In this document: piece after piece, positions 1-5,166 of the stretch
Layout: each line of letters starts with the position of its first letter
Position numbering within the stretch: position 1 is the stretch's first letter
Origin: Nitrososphaeraceae archaeon
Lineage (GTDB): Archaea; Thermoproteota; Nitrososphaeria; Nitrososphaerales; Nitrososphaeraceae
Assembly: GCA_025922735.1 (NCBI GenBank)
Contig: JAICHI010000055.1
Span: forward strand, 1-7,177
Length of the DNA stretch: 7,177 bases
Reading direction: 5' to 3'
Program-made: the position numbers and the translations under genes
Notes under the pieces: generated by a model
Database searches by the model: none
Seen by the model: only the letters and a program-made list of their open reading frames with translations
What the model was told of the DNA's origin: nothing

Positions 1-66
1 AATATCTCAGGCTCGTTTAGGCGGAAGAGCCTTCAGTTGGCGTTTATTTTCAAAACAGAAATAGGT

Positions 67-87
67 TGAATCTTAATACAAGATTCA
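67..87. repeat. Perfect 8-bp inverted repeat upstream of phaE
   Basis: TGAATCTT (67-74) and AAGATTCA (80-87) are perfect reverse complements around a 5-nt centre. The repeat lies about 85-105 nt before the phaE start, in a stretch with no gene. It could be a regulator-binding site for the PHA operon, or a hairpin at the end of an upstream transcript outside the window. No run of T follows it directly, which argues mildly against a terminator. The repeat is seen; the role is inferred. Confidence 0.35.
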
Positions 88-128
88 CATTCAAACCATA
101 CTTTTAGTGTAAATTCTATACCAAGAAA

Positions 129-138
129 CTATAATAGC
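129..138 (+). promoter_or_regulatory. Possible TATA element for phaE-phaC
   Basis: A ctataatag element is centred near 134, about 39 nt before the phaE ATG at 173. Archaeal TATA boxes lie about 26 nt before the transcription start, so this would start RNA near 160 and leave a leader of about 13 nt. No clear Shine-Dalgarno sequence precedes the ATG. The match is weak, and other AT-rich tracts in 90-125 could serve instead. Confidence 0.25.
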
Positions 139-172
139 CAGTCGACGAATTCTACATGTTGTGTGAAAGATA

Positions 173-742
173 ATGGTTGAAAATGGTAATGCTGATAACG
201 TACAAGAATTTATGCAAGAGCAAGTCAACAAAATGTTTGAATTGAGCGGTACTTTGAAGCTGCCGACAATTGGGCCTATGTACGCTTTTTCAAAGGATTT
301 TAGTTCATACGCTAACGATTTTGTCACCCTTGGCAAGGACATGGTTGAACTCAAAAGCAACATGGACAGCTACTGGTCACTTGTGAGTGCAGCCTACGCA
401 AGGGCAGTGAGAGAGACGGTAGAGAGGGCCCCAATGCAGCTGACAACAAAAGAAGATTTTGAGAATTACAGACGCGCCTCCATAGAGGCCTTTGAAGAAA
501 ATTTTACTGCTCTCTTTACATCGTCGGAATTCTCTGAGGTCTATGGCAAGCTATTTGGTAGCCAGCTGAATGTATCAAAGGCTATGCAGAGCATAGTCGA
601 GAAGAACTTCAAGACCCTCAACCTTCCAACAAGAAGCGAGGTTGACGAGATGCTGAAGGACATTGTGGAACTGAAGAGAACTGTGCGGGATATGAAGAGG
701 AGTGTTGAGGCGAGAAATGACCAAGCAAGAATTGCAACCTGA
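173..742 (+). CDS. phaE: PHA synthase subunit PhaE (class III type)
   Basis: This 189-residue protein is the likely PhaE partner of the PhaC encoded just downstream. In class III polyhydroxyalkanoate synthases PhaE binds PhaC and is needed for granule-bound polymer synthesis. The diagnostic part is near the C-terminus: LNLPTRSE at about 149-156, followed by a charged helical stretch (about 157-182, with ELKRTVRDMKRS) of the kind conserved at PhaE/PhaR C-termini. The rest is mostly helical, acidic and free of membrane segments. It is about half the length of bacterial PhaE (about 350 residues) and closer to the short haloarchaeal form. The ATG at 173 is the first possible start, because an in-frame TGA lies at 164-166. 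The 3' end overlaps phaC by 26 nt, which suggests coupled translation. The family call rests on the C-terminal motif plus the neighbour. Confidence 0.85.
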   Translation: MVENGNADNVQEFMQEQVNKMFELSGTLKLPTIGPMYAFSKDFSSYANDFVTLGKDMVELKSNMDSYWSLVSAAYARAVRETVERAPMQLTTKEDFENYRRASIEAFEENFTALFTSSEFSEVYGKLFGSQLNVSKAMQSIVEKNFKTLNLPTRSEVDEMLKDIVELKRTVRDMKRSVEARNDQARIAT

Positions 743-1847
743 CCAAAAGGAGCAAAATGTCCAACCAGTGCAGGGCGAGCCAGAGGGGCAGATAAAAAAA
801 GAGCCTACACTTCCTGAGGAAATCAAGGAAGCATACCGCAAGCTCGAAAAGGTAAGGAATATCCTGCACACGGCTGGCAACATTGAAGTTGGCGAGACTC
901 CCAACGAAGTCCTCGTTGAAAAAAGAGCCTACCGGCTTTTGCACTATCAGCAGCTGGTCAGCAAGACTGCGAGGACGCCGATACTTATTGTTTATGCGCT
1001 TATAAATAAGTCATATGTGCTTGATCTCCAGTCTGATAAGAGCTGGATTCGCAGCCTGCTAAGTCAGGGTTTTGACGTCTACCTTATTGACTGGAAAGCA
1101 CCCACTGCAGCAGACAAGTATGTTTCGTTTGACGATTATGTCAATTGCTACATAGATGACTGTGTCGAGGCTGTAATCAAAAGGACTAAAGTAGAAAAGC
1201 TGACTCTCCATGGCTACTGCATGGGTGGAACCATGTCGGCGATGTATACTGCACTGCACCAAGATAAGGTGAGGAACCTTGCAGTAATCGCACCTGTAAT
1301 AGACGGTCAGAAGGATTTCACAGTAATCGGAAACGTTGCAAAGAACATGGATGTCGACAAGATGTTGCACGTCATCGGAAATCTGCAATCTGAACAGTTG
1401 TATGCATTATATTCGACACTAAAGCCGTTCAAGCAGGGTATCAACAAGTACTTGAACCTGCTTCAGAATATTGATAACGAGGAGTTTGTCGACAACTTTT
1501 TGCGCCTTGAAAAGTGGTTGTATGATACGCCCCCAATAGCAGGAGAAACATTCAGGCAGTGGATCTCTGACATTTATAAGAAGAACCTGCTGGTGAAGAA
1601 TGAGATGAAGCTAAGCGACAAGATCGTGGACTTGTCAACCATCAAGGTTCCGTTGCTCAACGTTATCGCTGACGAAGACCATCTTGTGTCTCCGCAATGC
1701 AGCGCCCCTCTAAATGATGTAGTGTCAAGCACCGATAAGCGTATTATGATGTTCCACACCGGCCATGTGGGACTCATTGCTAGCCATTACTCACAGAATA
1801 ACGTACTGCCAAAAGTGGGGCAGTGGCTCATGGCAAGGTCGCAGTAG
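717..1847 (+). CDS. phaC: Class III poly(3-hydroxyalkanoate) synthase PhaC
   Basis: PhaC polymerises (R)-3-hydroxyacyl-CoA into PHA storage polymer through a cysteine nucleophile in an alpha/beta-hydrolase fold. From the ATG at 717 the protein has 376 residues, typical for class III. The modified lipase box HGYCMGG carries Cys168. Asp321 lies in DEDHLVSP and His350 in HTGHVGLI. The spacings 168-321-350 (153 and 29) equal those of the Allochromatium vinosum triad C149-D302-H331. The first 35 or so residues are Gln/Glu/Lys-rich and probably disordered. A GTG at 702 would add five residues. The ATG is preferred because GAGG (708-711) sits at a usable distance before it, while nothing suitable precedes 702. 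The gene overlaps phaE by 26 nt. No acetoacetyl-CoA reductase or thiolase gene is visible here, so monomer supply must be encoded elsewhere. Confidence 0.93.
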   Translation: MTKQELQPDQKEQNVQPVQGEPEGQIKKEPTLPEEIKEAYRKLEKVRNILHTAGNIEVGETPNEVLVEKRAYRLLHYQQLVSKTARTPILIVYALINKSYVLDLQSDKSWIRSLLSQGFDVYLIDWKAPTAADKYVSFDDYVNCYIDDCVEAVIKRTKVEKLTLHGYCMGGTMSAMYTALHQDKVRNLAVIAPVIDGQKDFTVIGNVAKNMDVDKMLHVIGNLQSEQLYALYSTLKPFKQGINKYLNLLQNIDNEEFVDNFLRLEKWLYDTPPIAGETFRQWISDIYKKNLLVKNEMKLSDKIVDLSTIKVPLLNVIADEDHLVSPQCSAPLNDVVSSTDKRIMMFHTGHVGLIASHYSQNNVLPKVGQWLMARSQ

Positions 1848-1933
1848 AAATTATAATGTTCGCATAAAAGCATTAATGGCTGTTTTCTCTAATTCAATTT
1901 CAAATTCAGAGGCATTTATGCCAGCTACTGTGA

Positions 1934-2044
1934 ATGATAAGCTGCTTTGACTGTCCAAACGGGTATGTCGCCTTATACCGCAAGGACAAATATGAACACC
2001 AATAGGAAAGCGAGTATCATCAGATGTGTACAGAAAGGAGTTGA
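1934..2044 (+). pseudogene. Possible broken C2H2-like mini zinc-finger ORF
   Basis: An ATG at 1934 opens MISCFDCPNGYVALYRKD, then KYEHQ, then an in-frame TAG at 2003-2005. The same frame continues ESEYHQMCTERS to a TGA at 2042-2044. Read through the TAG, the layout is Cys4-x2-Cys7, an aromatic/hydrophobic middle, then His22 and His29. That resembles the small single C2H2 fingers common in ammonia-oxidising archaea, although the His spacing is wide. With the stop in place only 23 residues remain and the second His is lost. It may be a decayed gene or chance. The Cys/His pattern and stop are seen; the family is inferred. Confidence 0.2.
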
Positions 2045-2164
2045 AACGACAGAAGCAAGGGGGCTAATAATAATTTTTATGATGGATGCTAAATGGCATA
2101 AGAGACCCTTAAAATCCCTTGCCCGGTAATATCCCGCATGAATACCCCGTACAGCCTTAACAGG

Positions 2165-2179
2165 ATAATAATAATAATA
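2165..2179. repeat. (ATA)5 trinucleotide run
   Basis: Five perfect ATA units lie in the phaC-mgtC spacer. A shorter taataataat run lies near 2063 and an (ATT)6 run at 6163-6180. Such tracts can vary in length by slippage. No function is evident. Confidence 0.7.
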
Positions 2180-2306
2180 TCTGGATCGGTGACAAGAACA
2201 ACACATGAACTTCAAGGTCAAAGAGATCCACACGTTGTACATCTCAGTGATAGAATACAAAAGTTAGCCATAATGGCATAGAGGTATAAGCCTACATAAG
2301 ATCGAA

Positions 2307-2314
2307 TTTATATA
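2307..2314 (+). promoter_or_regulatory. TATA box for mgtC-like gene
   Basis: TTTATATA is the best archaeal TATA match in this spacer. It predicts transcription starting near 2337 and a 5' leader of roughly 58 nt before the ATG at 2395. That is long compared with the apparently leaderless genes elsewhere in this window. Confidence 0.55.
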
Positions 2315-2322
2315 CGCATCAA

Positions 2323-2334
2323 AGATCGGGATCT
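2323..2334. promoter_or_regulatory. Palindrome between TATA and start site, possible operator
   Basis: AGATC-GG-GATCT is a perfect 5-bp inverted repeat with a 2-nt centre. It sits 9 nt after the TATA box and just before the predicted transcription start of the mgtC-like gene. A protein bound there would block the transcription machinery. Position is the only evidence, and the arms are short. Confidence 0.25.
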
Positions 2335-2394
2335 CTATTATAACATCGAATTATTCTCATGATTCTAATAGATCGAAGGAGTTATGAGTAGAGC

Positions 2395-2838
2395 ATGGTT
2401 TTTGAAGGCATCCCAACTGGCTATGAAATCCGCTTTTTGATCGATATTGGGATTGTACTGGGAGCCGGATTTGCAATAGGTGCAGAAAGAGAATCAAGAA
2501 ACAAGCCTGCGGGAATTAGTACCCATTGTCTTGTAATTGGAGGCGCTATGATTTTTACGTTCCTGTCCTCCTTAGTGGATCCAAATTCTTCTTCAAGAAT
2601 TGCTGCGCAGGTGGTATCAGGCATTGGATTCTTGGGAGCAGGCATTATCTTGAAAAGCGAGTTTGACAAGAAAATCACTAACCTAACAACAGCTGCCGCT
2701 ATATGGTATGCTGCCGCAATCGGCATGGCAATAGGCTATGAATACTACTTTTTGGCAGCTGTGGCTACAGCGTTTGCCGTTGGAGTGCCGCGAATACCTC
2801 ACATCTCAAAATTGGTGAAAAAGGATGAAGAGACCTAG
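2395..2838 (+). CDS. MgtC/SapB family membrane protein, short form
   Basis: This 147-residue inner-membrane protein has the hallmarks of the MgtC/SapB N-terminal domain: GAERE at 29-33, KPAGISTH at 37-44, RIAAQVVSGIGFLGAG at 68-83 and LTTAAAIWYAAAIG at 97-110. About five hydrophobic segments can be placed near 13-30, 45-61, 70-86, 98-115 and 117-131. The cytosolic ACT-like C-terminal domain found in longer MgtC proteins (about 225 residues) is absent, and the protein ends in a charged tail (KKDEET). In bacteria MgtC acts in low-magnesium survival and ATP synthase control; its archaeal role is not established, so substrate and function stay open. An in-frame TAG (2389-2391) directly before the ATG fixes the start. 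AAGGAG at 2376-2381 is 13 nt away, too far to be ideal. It appears to be a single-gene unit. Confidence 0.88.
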   Translation: MVFEGIPTGYEIRFLIDIGIVLGAGFAIGAERESRNKPAGISTHCLVIGGAMIFTFLSSLVDPNSSSRIAAQVVSGIGFLGAGIILKSEFDKKITNLTTAAAIWYAAAIGMAIGYEYYFLAAVATAFAVGVPRIPHISKLVKKDEET

Positions 2839-2915
2839 ATTGTAGGTTATAACAATTCAATATTGACATAATAGTTATCACACCATATGATGCTCTTACG
2901 ATTTATAGGTTGGAT

Positions 2916-2990
2916 AATTGTGAGATTTTGTTGCTAATGCGTAATGAACTAAAGAGGGATATATACTGCGAATGTTGCTGCAATTGTGAG
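2916..2990. repeat. Direct 9-bp repeat flanking the sua5 TATA box
   Basis: AATTGTGAG occurs at 2916-2924 and 2982-2990, 66 bp apart. One copy lies upstream of the TATA-like element at 2959-2965 and the other at the predicted transcription start. This could be a paired regulator site. Nine bases in so short a region is suggestive, not conclusive. Confidence 0.25.
2958..2966 (+). promoter_or_regulatory. TATA box for the sua5-THUMP operon
   Basis: A gatatata element is centred near 2962, 40 nt before the sua5 ATG at 3002. It predicts an RNA start near 2988 and a short leader of about 14 nt that contains GAGG (2988-2991). Confidence 0.45.
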
Positions 2991-3001
2991 GCCTGGCTGC
3001 A

Positions 3002-3625
3002 ATGGGAAAACGAAAGGTTTTCCAATGCTTAGAGGAGGCGGTGGCGGGTTGTGCACTAGTCGTAAAAAATGGAGGAGTGGTGGTCTATCCAACCGACACA
3101 GTCTATGGAATAGGCTGCGATCCATACAACGACTTGGCAGTCAAGCGCATCTTTACAATAAAAGGCAGGAATGAAAAAAAGCCACTACCTGTTCTGACGT
3201 ATAGTATGCAAGACGCAGAAAAAATAGTGTCACTTGGCAGGACTGGCTGGACGCTTGCTGAAAGGTACTGGCCGGGCGCGCTAACAATAGTGGCTCCAAT
3301 AATCGACCGCAGAATGTCACCTCGGGTGATGAGCGGCAGTTCTAGCTTGGCGGTGCGTGTTCCGGACAACAACTGTGTGTTACTGCTTCTCAAGCACTGC
3401 AGATACCTTGTAGGGACGAGCGCAAACTTGTCCGGAGAGAGGGCGCTGAAAAGCGCACAAGAAGTGCTTGATTCGCGGCTTGAAGGCTATGATGCGCTCT
3501 TAGATGGCGGAACAGTCGAAAACGGTATAGAATCCACCATAGTGTCTGTAGAAGGCAAGCCTAAAATATTGCGTGAAGGGGCGATAAAATCAAGGGAGAT
3601 ATCGCACCTCATTGGACGGATTTAA
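3002..3625 (+). CDS. Threonylcarbamoyl-AMP synthase, Sua5/YrdC/TsaC family
   Basis: The enzyme makes L-threonylcarbamoyladenylate from threonine, bicarbonate and ATP, the first step of t6A37 modification of ANN-decoding tRNAs; KEOPS carries out the second. In this 207-residue protein the YrdC-fold signatures are clear: GGVVVYPTDTVYGIG at 24-38, KGRNEKKPL at 54-62 (nucleotide and substrate binding Lys/Arg), TSANLSG at 139-145, ESTIVSV from 177 and the closing ILREGAI. It has only the catalytic domain; the extra C-terminal Sua5 domain of many archaeal and fungal proteins (total about 340 residues) is missing, so it resembles TsaC in length. The ATG at 3002 gives the expected N-terminal helix before GGVVVYPT. 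Its 3' end overlaps the THUMP gene by 14 nt. A Cgi121 domain is encoded on the converging strand, which fits the t6A role. Confidence 0.92.
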   Translation: MGKRKVFQCLEEAVAGCALVVKNGGVVVYPTDTVYGIGCDPYNDLAVKRIFTIKGRNEKKPLPVLTYSMQDAEKIVSLGRTGWTLAERYWPGALTIVAPIIDRRMSPRVMSGSSSLAVRVPDNNCVLLLLKHCRYLVGTSANLSGERALKSAQEVLDSRLEGYDALLDGGTVENGIESTIVSVEGKPKILREGAIKSREISHLIGRI

Positions 3626-4130
3626 CCTCATTGTGTCCACTTATAGATTTCGGGAAGAAGATGCACAAGACGAAATTCTTGAGCTGCTTGATAAATTTGG
3701 CGACCAGGCAGCAGAGTCTGAAATAATTGAGATAAAGGGTATGATACTTGTACAGAGCTCGCTTGACCCCTTTGCTGTCATTGATAAACTAAAGGAACTT
3801 GTGGTCTCAGAACCTTGGCAGGTTCGTTATATTCTGCGTGTATTGCCAGTACAAGTTGTTGTCCCAACACGGCTTGACACAATCAGACAGGCGGCAAGTG
3901 AGCTCACTCCAAAAATCGGCAATGACACTTTCAGGGTAACGGTTGAAAAAAGGCACAACTCTCTTGGTTCTATGCAAATTGTAAAGGCGATAGCAGACCA
4001 GATCAGTAACAAGGTCGATCTGGACAACCCTGGCTGGATTATCCTAGTACAGGTACTTGGAGGGCTGACCGGGTTATCGGTCCTCCGGCCCAATCAGACT
4101 TTCAGCTCTGTAGTTGAGAAGCGTAACTGA
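3612..4130 (+). CDS. THUMP-domain protein, Tan1/THUMPD1-like
   Basis: This 172-residue protein begins DGFNLIVSTYRFREEDAQDE, the usual opening of archaeal Tan1-like proteins, and ends in a THUMP RNA-binding domain (about 75-165). That domain includes RHNS at 114-117 and the KVDLDNPGWIILVQVLG strand pattern at 134-150. Eukaryotic Tan1/THUMPD1 presents tRNA to the acetyltransferase Kre33/NAT10 for ac4C12. An equivalent archaeal role is an inference, and no acetyltransferase gene is in the window. The start is taken as TTG at 3612: no ATG is available, the frame closes upstream at TAA 3585-3587, and the later GTG at 3633 would remove the conserved FNLIVSTYRF segment. GGGAG at 3594-3598 lies 13 nt upstream. 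The 14-nt overlap with sua5 suggests one transcript. Confidence 0.82.
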   Translation: MDGFNLIVSTYRFREEDAQDEILELLDKFGDQAAESEIIEIKGMILVQSSLDPFAVIDKLKELVVSEPWQVRYILRVLPVQVVVPTRLDTIRQAASELTPKIGNDTFRVTVEKRHNSLGSMQIVKAIADQISNKVDLDNPGWIILVQVLGGLTGLSVLRPNQTFSSVVEKRN

Positions 4131-4134
4131 CATT

Positions 4135-4899
4135 TTATCTTATCAGTATCGCAGCCTTTTCCAAAAGGTATTGTAGAAATTCGCTGTCGTCCAATTTTGT
4201 GGGAAAGCCGAGCATGGTTGCAAGCCAGCTCCTTTTCTCTTCACTTGGATTCAGCACAGAGTCATTCAAGTCAAACTCGCTATTAATCTGGCTTTCAAAT
4301 TGGCCTAACGATTCGCTATCTTGTGAAAAGGCAATAAAGCAGCCGGCGGTATCCTTCTTCAATCCAGACCTTCTGATCGCTTCTGCAATTTGGTTGGTCC
4401 CTGTGAGCCGAATTAGTAGTTCCATTTCACATCTGTTTGTAAGCATGATTTTTCTTTTTTCTGCTTCAAGTGCTATTCTGAGTACCCCTAGCACATGTTC
4501 TACTCCATAGACTGAGTTGGCATTTACTGCCTGTATCGATACACTCCTGTGTTGAGCACGCAGCATATCGACTAGCTTTCTGGGATCGTGCATGATCCTT
4601 TGGATACCTGTAATCGAAAGGTGATAGCCATTAAGCATGTAATCCATTCCACCGTGAACCACTGTGACGATCGTAACTGTATCGCCGCTCTTTACCATAG
4701 TGTTATGTCCATGAAGTGAAGCAGAATCGACATCATTTAATGTAATAATCAAATTGCTTCTTTGCAAGAGACGGGGATCAGCTGAAATGGTTGTTAAAAA
4801 GTCCAAGATGTCCGAGACCGATGCACTGGGTCTGTCAAGATTGACCGCAGGTTTGCCGACTGCTTTTTTCGCTCCACCAAGCAGCCTTATAGTTATCAT
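4135..4899 (-). CDS. Fusion: ubiquitin-like (ThiS/MoaD) domain + KEOPS Cgi121
   Basis: The 254-residue product joins two domains. Residues 1-84 read as a beta-grasp ThiS/MoaD/SAMP-like domain: MITIRLLGG start, a VSDILDFL helix at 28-35, LIITLNDVD at 50-58, SGDTVTIVTVV at 71-81 and a diglycine, HGG, at 82-84. Residues about 89-240 match Cgi121, the KEOPS subunit that binds tRNA: VSIQAVNANSVYGVEHVLG at 120-138, EMELLIRLTGTNQIAEAIRR at 158-177, then SGLKKDTAGCFIAFS. The C-terminal LQYLLEKAAILIR helix lies beyond the typical core. KEOPS transfers threonylcarbamoyl to tRNA A37. The ATG overlaps the rps17e stop by 4 nt (ATGA), with GAGG just upstream, so translation is probably coupled. Met85 directly follows the diglycine and could be an internal start (4647). 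The Cgi121 part is firm; the beta-grasp part rests on pattern and the GG end. Confidence 0.8.
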   Translation of the reverse strand: MITIRLLGGAKKAVGKPAVNLDRPSASVSDILDFLTTISADPRLLQRSNLIITLNDVDSASLHGHNTMVKSGDTVTIVTVVHGGMDYMLNGYHLSITGIQRIMHDPRKLVDMLRAQHRSVSIQAVNANSVYGVEHVLGVLRIALEAEKRKIMLTNRCEMELLIRLTGTNQIAEAIRRSGLKKDTAGCFIAFSQDSESLGQFESQINSEFDLNDSVLNPSEEKRSWLATMLGFPTKLDDSEFLQYLLEKAAILIR

Positions 4900-5129
4900 T
4901 CCTCAACTTCTTCCTCAGTTTCTCCGACCACAGACGCCATTGAAGCCTTTTCTTGTGCGGCTTGCTTTCGCAAATGTGAGGTGATGTAGCCGGCTAGCTC
5001 ATTTCTTAGAACCTTCGACCTGATGATCGCTACTTCACCGATGACGTTCTTATTAGCATTAAAATCAAGCCCAAATTTATCTGGATACCTCTCCAATAGC
5101 TCAGTAGCTATGCGCTTTATCCTGTTCAT
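4896..5129 (-). CDS. rps17e: Small-subunit ribosomal protein S17e
   Basis: This small-ribosomal-subunit protein is found in archaea and eukaryotes but not bacteria. The 77-residue sequence has the family core MNRIKRIATELLERYPDKFG, then DFNANKNVI and IRSKVLRNELAGYITSHLRK, followed by an acidic tail (GETEEEVEE). The open frame extends to an ATG at 5189 that would add 20 residues and overlap tatD by 23 nt. I choose the ATG at 5129 because S17e proteins normally begin within a few residues of the R-(I/V)-K/R-R-hydrophobic segment, and because a TATA-like element sits 27 nt upstream, fitting a leaderless start. The 3' end overlaps the ubiquitin-like/Cgi121 fusion by 4 nt. It lies 37 nt after tatD, so it may be expressed both by read-through and from its own promoter. 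Confidence 0.9.
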   Translation of the reverse strand: MNRIKRIATELLERYPDKFGLDFNANKNVIGEVAIIRSKVLRNELAGYITSHLRKQAAQEKASMASVVGETEEEVEE

Positions 5130-5151
5130 GCAGTAGGAAAGCAATTTCAAG

Positions 5152-5160
5152 GATATTTTA
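5152..5160 (-). promoter_or_regulatory. TATA box for rps17e in the tatD-rps17e gap
   Basis: Read on the minus strand the element is TAAAATATC, centred about 27 nt before the S17e ATG at 5129. That is the archaeal spacing for a leaderless mRNA. It lies in the short gap after the tatD stop codon, so rps17e and the fusion gene could be transcribed without tatD. Confidence 0.45.
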
Positions 5161-5166
5161 TCTTTG

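Larger units (their letters stand above)
1848..2394. other. AT-rich spacer between phaC and mgtC
   Basis: I find no convincing intact gene in this 547-nt spacer. It holds a T-rich tract at 1881-1890 that could end phaEC transcription, a possible broken zinc-finger-like mini ORF at 1934-2044, trinucleotide runs around 2063 and 2165-2179, and the mgtC promoter region after 2300. A near-repeat, aatggcata followed by a purine-rich tract, occurs at 2091 and 2271. A 95-codon frame on the minus strand (1973-2260) contains five consecutive Tyr made by the triplet run and has a non-protein-like composition, so I do not call it. Confidence 0.6.

Noticed and set aside
702..716. GTG at 702 as the phaC start
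   Set aside because: It adds only five residues and has no suitably spaced ribosome-binding site, while the ATG at 717 has GAGG upstream.
1947..2129. 60-codon plus-strand frame in the phaC-mgtC spacer
   Set aside because: It needs a TTG start, has no recognisable motif and overlaps the zinc-finger-like frame; it looks like random open frame.
1973..2260. 95-codon minus-strand frame with a hydrophobic C-terminus
   Set aside because: Five Tyr in a row come from the triplet repeat, the rest is rich in Cys and His with no motif, and no promoter or ribosome site precedes it.
2839..2990. Pieces resembling the lac operator (AATTGTGAG, ATAACAATT)
   Set aside because: The organism is an archaeon with no LacI gene here and the pieces do not form the lac dyad. 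Only the direct repeat was kept as a weak note.
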